Made by a program: the position numbers and the translations under genes
Notes under the pieces: generated by a model
Databases searched by the model: none
Told to the model about the DNA's origin: nothing
The model's input: the letters and a program-made list of their open reading frames with translations, nothing else
Source of the DNA: a virus
Virus record (IMG/VR): IMGVR_UViG_3300030451_003872
Span: 1 to 27,774 of that record
Direction: 5' to 3' (one strand)
DNA length: 27,774 nucleotides
Part shown: positions 14,169 to 22,689 of the stretch, piece after piece
Numbering within the stretch: position 1 is the first letter of the stretch
Layout of the letters: each line of letters starts with the position of its first letter

Positions 14169-15521
14169 TTAATACTGAATGAATGAGCCTTCGCTCTCGT
14201 CATCTCCAGTATAACCTGCTGCTGCATATATTGCTTGAAGGTCAATGTTTGCTTGCGCTTGGCTATAGCCAAGAGAACTCCTGCCCGCGTAGTTATTTAG
14301 CAAGGTCTGGAATTGGCTAGCTATGGACCTGTACTTGTCAACAATTGCATCTCGCTGCGCTTGATTTGGAGCAGAGCTATACTCTTGTTGGAACTTGCTC
14401 TTAATATTGTTTGCAACTCCCAAGAAGAAGGCAGCTTGGCGTTCTGGGAATGCGGAATATGTCGCAATTGCAGGAGCAAAGATATCTTGCTCAAAGATGC
14501 TGTTTGCAACCAGTCTTATCTCCTCAGAGCCTGCCAATCCGTCCTCAATGTCTCCAATTGCGCCAAGTATACCAGCCTCTTCGACTCTGCTAGCTTGGAT
14601 AGCATTTGCATACTCTGCTGCCATGTTCTCAAGAGACCCAGCAATTGCTGTGTTAACTAATGATGTATGGGCCGGAGAGCCGAGCATACCCATCATTGCA
14701 GCCTGTCGATCAAGACCTGCAAGAACAGATTGAATTTGCAAAGCATATTTTTGATCTAATGCAGATCCAATCTCTTCGGCCATAGGCGTGTTGTAGAGAT
14801 CATAAATGCCTTCTTCAAAAGTATTTGGGTCTGGGTCTGTTGGCAAGTCAGGGTCTGGCGGTGCTGACGAGGCCACGTCCTCTCCTGAAATACCTGGGGA
14901 GGGCGAAGCAGAACCAGGGTCTTGCTTTTCCATCTGCGATACGGTTAGAGCCTGCTGCTCTTCCTGAGATAGCTTATCAAACTCTGTTTTAGATAGCTCC
15001 CCACCAGCCATCTTATATTCAAAATACGCAGTTCCTTGGCCGCTGCCAGACCCCATCATAATCTGACCGCCCCCCATCTGACCAGGAGCAGGACCAGGGC
15101 CACCAGTCAAAGATAAATTGACGGCTGGGTTAACGGGCGGTAAGGCCGACATGTTTGATAGACCCATCGTTCTATTCATGTCTGATATTTGACTTGCATC
15201 CATGCCGGAAAAAACATTGTACCCTCTGCCTGGGTCCATGGGAGCACCCTGGGACACAACACGGCTTCTAGCGCCACCCATTGCCCCAGCACGAGTTGGA
15301 CCTGCTGGTGCTGTAGGAGGAGCCGCAGCGGCGGGCATAACAGACTGCTGGTAGCTACTACGCTGCCGCTTTTGCATTTGCGGAGCAGCAGGCATATTGG
15401 GATTAAGATTTAATCCACCTACATTTTGCAAAGCAGACTGCTGCGTTCCTGGCGTAGGAGACATCTTGTTTGAATTGCTAGGGCCCTTAGGCATTTGTCC
15501 TGCTGTATAATCAATAGCCAT
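14169..15521 (-). CDS. Internal virion protein, 450 residues, low-complexity N-terminus (gp14-like by position)
   Basis: The first half (about residues 1-235) is disordered and rich in Pro, Gly, Ala, Met, Gln and Ser, with runs such as GGPGPAPGQMGGGQIMMGSG. The second half is helical and Ala/Gln/Glu-rich (ALDQKYALQIQSVLAGLDRQ, then NTAIAGSLENMAAEYANAIQ), ending in an acidic tail. This is the first of three large genes after the tail proteins, matching the position of T7 gp14, an ejected protein that localises to the outer membrane. That comparison is positional; length and composition differ from gp14 (about 200 residues). A TAGGTG site precedes the start. Confidence 0.68.
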   Translation of the reverse strand: MAIDYTAGQMPKGPSNSNKMSPTPGTQQSALQNVGGLNLNPNMPAAPQMQKRQRSSYQQSVMPAAAAPPTAPAGPTRAGAMGGARSRVVSQGAPMDPGRGYNVFSGMDASQISDMNRTMGLSNMSALPPVNPAVNLSLTGGPGPAPGQMGGGQIMMGSGSGQGTAYFEYKMAGGELSKTEFDKLSQEEQQALTVSQMEKQDPGSASPSPGISGEDVASSAPPDPDLPTDPDPNTFEEGIYDLYNTPMAEEIGSALDQKYALQIQSVLAGLDRQAAMMGMLGSPAHTSLVNTAIAGSLENMAAEYANAIQASRVEEAGILGAIGDIEDGLAGSEEIRLVANSIFEQDIFAPAIATYSAFPERQAAFFLGVANNIKSKFQQEYSSAPNQAQRDAIVDKYRSIASQFQTLLNNYAGRSSLGYSQAQANIDLQAIYAAAGYTGDDESEGSFIQY

Positions 15522-15528
15522 AATTCAC

Positions 15529-16173
15529 CTACGCTGTGTGGAATGCTTTAAAAGTCAAAGTAATCTTAACTACAGGAAAGTCTGGACCATAACTTCCAGG
15601 AAAAGTCGATGGCATGCCCATTAACACTCTAAAGTATTGATTTGCGCCTATTGTGGCATTGTTTATGTTCATTGTGATTTCATTTGGCGTCACCGCAGAC
15701 AGAAGGGTGTTCCGGTTAAAGGTACCAGTAGCCATATTTGAGTAAGTCCCTGTAATCGTGCTCGACTTTTGAAAAATTAAACTAAATGTATTTCCTGTTA
15801 CGGTCCCAGGCTGTTGATAAACAAGCGCACTCACGCCAACCAAAGTCATGTTTGCATGAGCCTTTCTTAAGGAGTGCGTAAGGAGGTAAAATGCGTCGGT
15901 GGTCTGAACTACAGCAAAATTAGCGACGTTTAAAATCCCTGAGGTGCTGTCTGAATTAGACACTCTAAGCATGTCATTGGTGTTGTCTGTTCCATCAGAA
16001 CGCTCTGTGAACCCGTTGCTAATCTCCCAGGTAAGCAATGATTGCGGAGCAGCTAAGTTGTCAGCATCAATGTTGCCGTTTAGCACACTAGCAATTGCGC
16101 CAAACTTTGCATTGTGCATTTCTGCGTTATGCAAGTCGCCGTTACTGTCGCCTGTAAGATTTATATATGCCAT
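15529..16173 (-). CDS. Putative fibre-like or appendage protein, beta-rich, 214 residues
   Basis: Residues 8-42 contain a short helix and the motif LNGNIDADNL (31-40). N-G-N-I/L-D-x-x-N-L/I is a turn I associate with phage head and tail fibres where the shaft meets the head domain. The rest is beta-strand-rich with hydrophobic strands separated by Thr/Asn/Gly turns: NVANFAVVQTTDAFYLLTHS, then MTLVGVSALVYQQP, SLIFQKSSTITG and PVVKITLTFKAF. It lies directly after the nozzle gene, a natural place for an attached receptor-binding or plug protein. No other obvious tail-fibre gene exists in the window. The start has an AGAGGAA site. It could equally be a head decoration protein. Confidence 0.6.
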   Translation of the reverse strand: MAYINLTGDSNGDLHNAEMHNAKFGAIASVLNGNIDADNLAAPQSLLTWEISNGFTERSDGTDNTNDMLRVSNSDSTSGILNVANFAVVQTTDAFYLLTHSLRKAHANMTLVGVSALVYQQPGTVTGNTFSLIFQKSSTITGTYSNMATGTFNRNTLLSAVTPNEITMNINNATIGANQYFRVLMGMPSTFPGSYGPDFPVVKITLTFKAFHTA

Positions 16174-16198
16174 GACTTTCCTCTTTTAATCATCCTAC

Positions 16199-18220
16199 TT
16201 AAGACTGCTCTCTTTGTGAACCACCTTTTATATTTGCGTGTACTCTAATCTCAGATATGTACAGTCTATGGGGTTCGCTTGTAGGCATTGAATATAGGTC
16301 TACATAAGCAGACCGGCCCTCTTCATCGGGCACATTTACTCGAGCATATGCCTCTATGTACTCCGATTGCATTAAGGGAGAGCTTGTGCCCGTTGGCTTC
16401 TCTCCAAGCTTTATTGTGTTAAGAGTAGATGTTGTGTTCTCACTAACGCCTTGTTGGGAGTTAAGTATTGTGTCCGTAAACTCTACATCGGTTTCTTGTG
16501 CATCAAAATGTTTGAGCCCCTCGCCCTCAGAGCGCACAATCGTTTGAAGTTTAGTTGCTGTTGAAGAGTCATCAACATTCTTTGACAATTGTTTTCTGCG
16601 AACAGCAATATCGGTGCAAATAATTCTTCCGTCTGAGTCAACGCGGCCTACCCTGCCCAGGCTTATTGCAACAGGGAAATGAACCGGAGTGTCGCTCCCC
16701 GTAGCAGCGCCAGATCTATCGTAGGTCCGAATCTCTCTTAGATCCTGCCTTGATTTTCCAAACTCATATACTCTGCCAATATCGTTTGCAACAAAAATGC
16801 GCTGCTCTCCCTCATGTATTTCTTCTGTCATGCACAGCCAATTAAACAAATTATATGTTGTGTTTGATTGGCTAGGAGATGAAGATGGGTTGTTTCTGTC
16901 TGGAACACCATCGTTATTAGAGTCAGTAAACGGGTTTCCATCCAAACTAGCGCCTGTAAATGTTGGGTCTTCGCTGCCCCCCCATATAGACCATTTGCCC
17001 GAACCCGACCCTGATATAAGGTCAGAGTAGTTGTAGACCCAAACCATATTGCTTACCTGGGAATCGTTAGCTGGCAACGACACCATTACCTGCTGACGAT
17101 CTTGATCATTTACACAGGAAACCGCAGACAATGCTCTTCGATTTACATAAAACGGAAACGGACCTTTTTGTATTTGCTGCTCAACGTATCTAGTAGACTG
17201 CGGACAATCTCTGCCAAACCACAAAGAATCCATCTCGAAGGACACCTTACGAACAGTCGATCCATCTGTAATGTAACAACCTTCGTATGAAACAAAGAAA
17301 ATAAATCGATCAAAATAACAAACACCTCTTGTACTTACAGCAGGGGTATCTGCTAATCGGGCTCGCCTTGGTCTGTCCGTTGCAAACCCTTGTATCTTGT
17401 AAAGCCTCTTTGTTCCAAAAATTAGAAGCTCATAGTTTATCCCAGCGGTACAAAGAACCTCCTCGTTGTAGATCCAAAACAAACCGCTCGGGTCATTTAC
17501 TGGGTAACTCTTCCACAGCGCAGGCTCTGATGCCAACACAATGCTTGAGTTAATGTTAATCGAATCTCTTTGAAGATTAATTATATCTCTTGGAGGAAGA
17601 TTTAAATCTTCGTTTACCTCGCTTATAATTGACAAAGGGCAGTCTATGCTTTCAATAAAACCAGATACCACTATCTGATCGTAAAAATATGTAAACGAAC
17701 GAGGCTTCATATTCCCTTCAATATAAGAAAAAGCAAGGGGAGTTTTGCCCTCTTCAAACTCTGTAGGTCTTAGAGTAAAGGTGTCTCCAGTTCGCTCTGC
17801 CTCCCACATCACACTTGTGCCATTGCAAAAGTAAACAAAGTTACCCGCATTAACAAAAGAGTAGTAATTTTTTGGGTCGTATGGAGCCCCACCAAAATCC
17901 GTCAATGACGCTGGGCCAAAAACAGAATTGCCATTACCGTCTCTAATGTAGATTGTCATTCGCTTGTTAAACGTATCAGCGATTATAACAAACAAAAACA
18001 TAGAGCCGTCAATTACTTTTGCATAAAGGCCAACAACTTTGTTTCGGGTACTGCCAGTGTCAAAAAACTTTTTAACCCCTGGTCTTTCTTTAAGGCACCC
18101 ACCGTGCGACATGTCTATATTAAATAAAAGATTAGGCGCGTCTAAGGGCTTAACCTCTCGCGTATCCATGCCTTTGAACGGGGCTTTGTATATGGCTACT
18201 GGTGGTGAAGATGCTCGCAT
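16199..18220 (-). CDS. Tail nozzle protein (gp12/tail tubular B-like)
   Basis: This 673-residue protein is beta-rich throughout. The N-terminal pattern APFKGMDTREVKPLDAPNLL, followed by NIDMSHGGCLKERPGVKKF (residues 14-52), is typical of podovirus nozzle proteins, which begin with a G-x-D-x-R...N-x-x-x-x-x-x-G-x-L-x-x-R-P-G segment. Repeated strand motifs (VVGLYAKVIDGSMFLFVIIA; NYYSFVNAGNFVYFCNGTS) fit the beta-propeller of this family (T7 gp12, 794 residues). The nozzle is the distal tail tube through which DNA leaves. Residues 433-441 (DSNNDGVPD) form a D-x-N-x-D-G-x-x-D loop like calcium-binding dockerin/thrombospondin-3 repeats. The start directly abuts the adaptor stop (TAAATG), so translation is probably coupled. 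Confidence 0.78.
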   Translation of the reverse strand: MRASSPPVAIYKAPFKGMDTREVKPLDAPNLLFNIDMSHGGCLKERPGVKKFFDTGSTRNKVVGLYAKVIDGSMFLFVIIADTFNKRMTIYIRDGNGNSVFGPASLTDFGGAPYDPKNYYSFVNAGNFVYFCNGTSVMWEAERTGDTFTLRPTEFEEGKTPLAFSYIEGNMKPRSFTYFYDQIVVSGFIESIDCPLSIISEVNEDLNLPPRDIINLQRDSININSSIVLASEPALWKSYPVNDPSGLFWIYNEEVLCTAGINYELLIFGTKRLYKIQGFATDRPRRARLADTPAVSTRGVCYFDRFIFFVSYEGCYITDGSTVRKVSFEMDSLWFGRDCPQSTRYVEQQIQKGPFPFYVNRRALSAVSCVNDQDRQQVMVSLPANDSQVSNMVWVYNYSDLISGSGSGKWSIWGGSEDPTFTGASLDGNPFTDSNNDGVPDRNNPSSSPSQSNTTYNLFNWLCMTEEIHEGEQRIFVANDIGRVYEFGKSRQDLREIRTYDRSGAATGSDTPVHFPVAISLGRVGRVDSDGRIICTDIAVRRKQLSKNVDDSSTATKLQTIVRSEGEGLKHFDAQETDVEFTDTILNSQQGVSENTTSTLNTIKLGEKPTGTSSPLMQSEYIEAYARVNVPDEEGRSAYVDLYSMPTSEPHRLYISEIRVHANIKGGSQREQS

Positions 18221-18997
18221 TTAGTACTCATAGCGCATAGGGTCTCTTTGCTGCGGCTGCTGTCGCTGTCGCTGCTTACAAGCCATCTTGACGTTAGAAT
18301 CATACTGACCGATGATTTCTTGATACAAGGCTGCTAACTGAGCAGTGTCTTCACCCTTTGCGCTCTTTGCAGAGATCGCTGCTTTGTAAACAATTGCAGG
18401 GTGCAGTTGAGGCAAGAACCCACCTAGCAGGTTCTGGTCTTCGTCAACAAGCGCAGGAAGCTCATCTGGAGTCCATCGCATATACATATATAAATCTTCT
18501 GAAGGGATAGGCCTAATAGAAAACTCGCCCCCTAGAAAATATGCTTGTCGCGTAGAGAAACCGTTTGTGCCTGTCAGATAAAAGCTGCCAACAGCGGTAG
18601 CCTGTGAAGCACTAAACCCGTTACCCATAGAAGAGCGGATGCCCACTGCAAAGTCATTCGTATCTAGGTTTGTTCTTCGTCGCATATCCAACTGCATAGG
18701 CAAGTTATTTGCGCCAATGTCTTCATCTTTTCCTAGAGTAGCTGCATACCATATTGCCATTGGCATACCACTTAACTTCGAGTTCAAGTCCACAGAAGCT
18801 AAATTCTTATCGTAAGTAAATCTAGAAGTAGTTTGGAATATTTCTGGACCATAGTTAACAACTCTATGGTACATGTCTAAGTTAGCGTCTGTAAGAATAT
18901 CTAGCAGGTACTGTTCAGTCCACCCACCAGAGCCATCCACCTTTCCACGGCGTTGCAAATAACCATTGAGACGACGGATAGCTTCTTTTACTTTCAT
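18221..18997 (-). CDS. Head-to-tail adaptor protein (gp11/tail tubular A-like)
   Basis: This 258-residue protein has an N-terminal helix-rich domain (KVKEAIRRLNGYLQRRG, then WTEQYLLDILTDANLDMYHR). A beta region follows with residues about 60-180 (TSRFTYDKNLASVDLNSKLS, GMPMAIWYAATLG, FYLTGTN, FSIRPIPSEDLYMYMRWTPD). C-terminal helices end in a Gln/Arg-rich tail (KQRQRQQPQQRDPMRYEY). An alpha domain built on 'L-x-x-A-N' followed by a strand giving Y-x-L-P-x-D-like elements is the usual plan of podovirus adaptors that sit between portal and nozzle. The location immediately before the nozzle gene supports this. The start overlaps the upstream stop as ATGA, with TAGGA about ten bases upstream. Confidence 0.68.
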   Translation of the reverse strand: MKVKEAIRRLNGYLQRRGKVDGSGGWTEQYLLDILTDANLDMYHRVVNYGPEIFQTTSRFTYDKNLASVDLNSKLSGMPMAIWYAATLGKDEDIGANNLPMQLDMRRRTNLDTNDFAVGIRSSMGNGFSASQATAVGSFYLTGTNGFSTRQAYFLGGEFSIRPIPSEDLYMYMRWTPDELPALVDEDQNLLGGFLPQLHPAIVYKAAISAKSAKGEDTAQLAALYQEIIGQYDSNVKMACKQRQRQQPQQRDPMRYEY

Positions 18998-19599
18998 GGC
19001 AAAATAATCCTAGACGCAGTATTGTTTCTGTCAAAAGCAGAGCCAAAGTACTTGCCGCCATGATTTGGACCTTTACCATCGGCGCCTAGACGGATGTCCA
19101 GGTTCTCTCCCATGGCTCGTTTCCAGATCCAAAACACTTCATCAACTCGGCCTTCAGCTTCATTCATAGCATCTTTTAGTTTGATCTCGTTAGCCTTTTC
19201 TTTTTGCTCTTCCATTCTTTTAATGGCAGCATGACGCCCTTCTCTCCAATCAAGAACAAGCATGCGCAAACCATCAAGATGAATATCGCGAGGCGTATCA
19301 AACTCATCTACCTGACCAGGAGTTTCAATAGTCATAATAGTAAAGAGTGGCTTATCTCCACGATATAATCGGTTGTTTGGCTTCTGGCCAAAGACAACCC
19401 ACTTATTTAAAAGTTGACCATCGAAGTTCTTTTCAATGTATCGCAGATAAAACTTTTCGTCAGGAAGTAGCCCATCAAGGGAATTGGCCCGCTGCTCCCA
19501 CTCTTGGTAAGGAGCAGCAGTCCCGTTCCTGACTATGTTGCGAAAATAATCCATCTCCTGTCGGATTAGATCATCTCTATTTTCCATTGCAGGAAGCAT
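18994..19599 (-). CDS. Virion-region protein of about 200 residues, function unknown
   Basis: This soluble, charged protein has helices at both ends (RDDLIRQEMDYFRNIVRNG; a long Lys/Glu helix AAIKRMEEQKEKANEIKLKD around residues 125-145) and a central mixed region (KWVVFGQKPNNRLYRGDKPL). It ends with a Gly/Asn-rich segment (GADGKGPNHGGKYFGSAFDR). I recognise no family. The position between the decoration-like proteins and the adaptor suggests a connector, head-completion or assembly factor. ATG 19599 is chosen because AAGG lies five bases before it; GTG 19605 and ATG 19587 are alternatives. The stop overlaps the adaptor start. Confidence 0.7.
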   Translation of the reverse strand: MLPAMENRDDLIRQEMDYFRNIVRNGTAAPYQEWEQRANSLDGLLPDEKFYLRYIEKNFDGQLLNKWVVFGQKPNNRLYRGDKPLFTIMTIETPGQVDEFDTPRDIHLDGLRMLVLDWREGRHAAIKRMEEQKEKANEIKLKDAMNEAEGRVDEVFWIWKRAMGENLDIRLGADGKGPNHGGKYFGSAFDRNNTASRIILP

Positions 19600-19607
19600 A
19601 GTCACCT

Positions 19608-20069
19608 TTAGTCGTTAAACAATCCGCCAGAAACAGCCTCAAAAACAACACGAATTGCAAATTGTCCACTGTTTGATCCAGAAACCCCTGAAGACTCTGT
19701 GTATGTAGCAATCAGGTCTGTATCGGCATCAATTAGATTTGCAGCCTTAAATGGCTCATCTGCCTCAGCGCCGGGAGTCTTTGTAAAAAAGTCTCCTGCC
19801 GTTGCTGCCCCATGATCCCAAGTTGCAAAAGCATCTGTGTCACCAGTTCGACCAAGACGCAAAACAGAATCATCATCATTCTTAACAGTTGTGTCTGTCA
19901 TTGCAAAAGCTTCACAATCAACTACAGCCATTGTTGTATCAAACGGTAGTGGGATAACAAAAGTTGAAGATTGCGCACCATTAAACGGGATCTGAATAAT
20001 CTCAACCCCAATCTTAGCCGCCTGTTTACTAGAGCCGCGAGGCCCTGTTCGCATTTTATCGTTTGCCAT
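19608..20069 (-). CDS. Small beta-rich protein, capsid-decoration-like
   Basis: This 153-residue protein has a basic N-terminal arm (MANDKMRTGPRGSSKQAAK) followed by strands VEIIQIPFN, SSTFVIPLPFDTTMAVVDCE, LIATYTES and QFAIRVVFEAVSG, with acidic Gly/Ala/Thr loops. It is the second of two similar-sized beta proteins after the capsid gene. Podoviruses commonly encode decoration, spike or head-completion proteins at this place. I recognise no family. It has a clear AAGGAG site, a 12-base spacer from the previous gene and a two-base spacer before the next possible start. Confidence 0.7.
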   Translation of the reverse strand: MANDKMRTGPRGSSKQAAKIGVEIIQIPFNGAQSSTFVIPLPFDTTMAVVDCEAFAMTDTTVKNDDDSVLRLGRTGDTDAFATWDHGAATAGDFFTKTPGAEADEPFKAANLIDADTDLIATYTESSGVSGSNSGQFAIRVVFEAVSGGLFND

Positions 20070-20081
20070 TTTTAGTTCTCC

Positions 20082-20537
20082 TTAATCTTTATATTCAATG
20101 TTTGGCGCAAGTCGCGCAAAAGCCACTGCGGTTGTTGCCGCACTGGCAACTCCAGTAACAGTAAAGTGAATACCTTCACCTTTTTCCAAAGCGGGAACAC
20201 CATCAGAATCAACAGATCCTGTACCAGCAGCATTAAAAGCAAATGCCCCGGAAGCAGTGCTATAAGTAACCCCTTTTTCGGCTGCAATTGTAAAAGTTAC
20301 AGGGGTCCCGTCTCCAACAAACTGAGCACCTCCAGCAGCATTTCCAAAAGTAATATCTACTCCTGTTGACCCAGTTGCATTTGTTGTCACAATTCCCAAC
20401 TCAAGTACTCGATAGCTTTTAAACTGCGGCGGCAGAGTCAAAGCAAGCTGCCCTGTTGAACTCAGATCGTCTTCAACTGTCTGTACAATAACCTCACCTA
20501 GCTCATTTGAGATCTGGTGTGCTTTTTGAAAACTCAT
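20082..20537 (-). CDS. Small beta-rich protein, capsid-decoration-like, first gene after major capsid
   Basis: This 151-residue protein is rich in Ala, Gly, Thr and Val. Strands include EVIVQTVEDD, YRVLELGIVTTNATG, VTFTIAAEKGVTYSTASGAF, GIHFTVTGVASAATTAVAFA and an N-I-E-Y-K-D end. It is probably an immunoglobulin-like or beta-sandwich fold. The near-perfect AAGGAGG site before its ATG implies strong expression, as expected for a protein needed in hundreds of copies on the capsid. A role as capsid cement or decoration is inferred from position and fold only. A hairpin lies between it and the capsid gene. Confidence 0.7.
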   Translation of the reverse strand: MSFQKAHQISNELGEVIVQTVEDDLSSTGQLALTLPPQFKSYRVLELGIVTTNATGSTGVDITFGNAAGGAQFVGDGTPVTFTIAAEKGVTYSTASGAFAFNAAGTGSVDSDGVPALEKGEGIHFTVTGVASAATTAVAFARLAPNIEYKD

Positions 20538-20557
20538 AATTCCTCCTTAAAGGAAGA

Positions 20558-20573
20558 GGGGCACTAAGGCCCC
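20558..20573 (-). terminator. GC-rich hairpin after the capsid gene, possible attenuating terminator
   Basis: On the minus strand GGGGC pairs with GCCCC around a six-base loop, ten bases past the capsid stop. It is followed by TCTTCCTTT, a pyrimidine tail that is not a pure T-run. The stem is only five pairs, so termination would be partial. A leaky terminator after the capsid gene is known in T7. It may instead protect the mRNA 3' end. Confidence 0.35.
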
Positions 20574-20582
20574 CCTGCCGTA

Positions 20583-21956
20583 TTAGGTAAAGATCAACCC
20601 AGTTGGTACTCGGATATCCTCTTCACGTCCCTGGCATCGTGGATTCTCACACACAAGCTCAAACTCATTGTACGCATATGCTTGGAAAGCAAAGGTACCT
20701 GGGATTTGCTTGAAGATAGAACCAGTTGAGGTATCCCAACCGTAATCTCCCAGCTTAACCCGCTTCATTGAGCTTCGGTCCAGAATGGTGTAGCTGTTCA
20801 ATGGAGCAGAGCGTGCTGTCTCCCATGGAATCTGCTTTGCACCGTACTGGTAAGCAATTGTGGTGTGTCCCTTAAGAGCCTTAAGATCAGTCTGCATGTA
20901 CACAGGATCAATCTCTTGCAGGTAAACCTGAAGAAGAGAACTGTGCGAGAAGATCACTGGGTCCATTTCATCAACACCTTTTGGCCCCAACTCTCCCATA
21001 CGCATCAGCAAGCTGGTGATTCGGAAGTGGTTAAAGTCACGAAGAGTGTTGTTGTTCCGGACAATGAATGAAGACCAAACGGGAGCAGACGAACGGTCAA
21101 TGCCGTGGTATGTACCAGTATCGTTAATCGCATCATAAAGACCTGTGATTACGTTTCCGAACTCGTTTCCGTTTGCATCACCTTCAACAACAAAACGATT
21201 TGCTGCACCTGCTGGCAAGTCAACATCCATTTTAAAAGTTTGGTCTGTTTGATTAACAGCAGTAATAACACCACTTGTACCAGAATTAGCTGCTAACTCA
21301 ACATCAGTACCAACCTGAACCTGCATACCAACTCGAAGATATCGAGCACCAGCATAAGCACTCATGTATGACTTTGCGTTACCCGCAAAACCAGTAGCAC
21401 ACTCTCGTTGGTTTACAGTGATTGTGTTCCCAGCAGTAACTGCCCCCGTTCCTGGAACAATACAAAGCAAACCAGCATTGGCATTTGCCCCACCGATTGC
21501 GCCAGCAGAACCATCCCAGTACTTAGGCCCAACTCGATTCCGGTGAGAGTCTCGTGCGTCAGACACAAGCTCATCCATGATCTGTCGGTACATCCCAGGC
21601 TTTTCATGAGCACGAATCAGCTTTGGTCCTGTAATCTCCACAATGTCCATGTGGGGGAACAGCTTCAAAGTTGCTTCGCTGTAGCTTGGTGGGTTGTACT
21701 TTGGAAGTACTGGAGCAGATGTTCCAGGTCCTCCAGAAACAAATCGGCTACCACTACCTTCAGCAGTCTTGTACAGGTAGTACTGCGAATCTCCACCGTT
21801 CCAGTCTTCCTGGTTGATAGAGTCAATCCACTTCTCAACGTCATCAACGCTATCAAGAAGCTTAATAATTACATCAGCATATGTGTACTGAAACAGTTCA
21901 CTAAACGCTCCAAATGCACTCTGAGCACTTTTTGAAAATGCGCTTGGGGTACTCAT
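20583..21956 (-). CDS. Major capsid protein, HK97-like fold
   Basis: This 457-residue protein follows the portal and scaffold genes, the standard order. The N-terminal helix arm (residues 1-50) leads to a region like an E-loop and spine helix (HEKPGMYRQIMDELVSDARD, 117-136). Residues about 205-265 form an inserted beta domain (ARYLRVGMQVQVGTDVELAA to GVITAVNQTDQTFKMDVD) that is common in podovirus capsid proteins. The C-terminal part (VKLGDYGWDTSTGSIFKQIP, then FELVCENPRC) resembles the axial domain end. It would self-assemble into the icosahedral shell around the scaffold. The start has a good AGGAG site. A paired Cys motif (CENPRC) near the C-terminus is unusual. The hairpin after the stop may set its high expression relative to downstream genes. 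Confidence 0.85.
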   Translation of the reverse strand: MSTPSAFSKSAQSAFGAFSELFQYTYADVIIKLLDSVDDVEKWIDSINQEDWNGGDSQYYLYKTAEGSGSRFVSGGPGTSAPVLPKYNPPSYSEATLKLFPHMDIVEITGPKLIRAHEKPGMYRQIMDELVSDARDSHRNRVGPKYWDGSAGAIGGANANAGLLCIVPGTGAVTAGNTITVNQRECATGFAGNAKSYMSAYAGARYLRVGMQVQVGTDVELAANSGTSGVITAVNQTDQTFKMDVDLPAGAANRFVVEGDANGNEFGNVITGLYDAINDTGTYHGIDRSSAPVWSSFIVRNNNTLRDFNHFRITSLLMRMGELGPKGVDEMDPVIFSHSSLLQVYLQEIDPVYMQTDLKALKGHTTIAYQYGAKQIPWETARSAPLNSYTILDRSSMKRVKLGDYGWDTSTGSIFKQIPGTFAFQAYAYNEFELVCENPRCQGREEDIRVPTGLIFT

Positions 21957-21969
21957 TTTTTTCTCCTAT

Positions 21970-22665
21970 TTAATTAGTTCGCTGCCTTTTGAGCAGACTC
22001 TCGAGAAGATCTCCAGCTTCCTTCGCATTTTCAGGAGCCTGAGGCATCTCCTCAAATCCAGCAGAAGCAAACATGTCTGGCACCATAGCTTTACGCTCTG
22101 CCTTTTCTCGACGTGCTTTATTTTCTTCTGCTATTTTTGATTCCATTTTATTGTACTTTGTCACCCTGTCTTCGGCGATCTTGAGAGCAATCTCTTTCAC
22201 ATCTCCAACAGGCTGATTAACCGCCTGACGACGTTTAACTTCATCAGCAGCATCGAGCATAATCAGACGCTCAAAGTCCATAATCTTTGCAGACTCTGGG
22301 TGGCGTTCTTTAAATGCCTTCAATGCTCGGTCTACTTCTCGACCAGCAGTTTGCTGTAAAGCATCCGTTGCATATTTCTCAACCATCTGAAGCCGTGGCT
22401 CGAGCCGTTCAGCAACAAGCTTTTCAATCAAAGAGTTTACGTTCTGCGCTTCTGGCTCAGAGTAGTCATAGCTTGTTTGTTCAGGCTGTGCACTCTGACT
22501 AGAGACAGACTCGTATTGTCCTCTATAGTAGGCTTCACTTTGCTTTGCATCTTCCATAGCCTTGTATGCTTGGCTATAGTAGTTTTGAAGCTTTTGGTTT
22601 TCTTTAGAAGCATCGTTTAACTTTGCTTCTAGTTCTGCAATTCGCTCTTCAGCACTCTTACTCAT
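21970..22665 (-). CDS. Capsid scaffold protein
   Basis: This protein has about 231 residues, is highly charged and almost wholly helical. The N-terminal 40 residues form a coiled coil (AEERIAELEAKLNDASKENQ onward). A Gln/Ser/Glu linker follows, then helices (LVAERLEPRLQMVEKYATDA; a Lys/Arg/Glu helix near 170-195) and a short basic C-terminus (LLKRQRTN). Such a coil-rich protein between portal and capsid is the usual internal scaffold; in P22 the basic C-terminal helices bind the coat protein. No protease signature is visible, so the scaffold would be expelled intact or cut by another enzyme. The second of two adjacent ATGs (22665) is better spaced from AAAGGG; 22668 is the alternative. Confidence 0.8.
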   Translation of the reverse strand: MSKSAEERIAELEAKLNDASKENQKLQNYYSQAYKAMEDAKQSEAYYRGQYESVSSQSAQPEQTSYDYSEPEAQNVNSLIEKLVAERLEPRLQMVEKYATDALQQTAGREVDRALKAFKERHPESAKIMDFERLIMLDAADEVKRRQAVNQPVGDVKEIALKIAEDRVTKYNKMESKIAEENKARREKAERKAMVPDMFASAGFEEMPQAPENAKEAGDLLESLLKRQRTN

Positions 22666-22689
22666 CATTCACCCTTTAAGTTACGGCAG

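Noticed and set aside
21408-21935. 175-residue plus-strand open frame opposite the capsid gene
   Set aside because: It lies wholly within the capsid coding region, with no ribosome site or recognisable motif.
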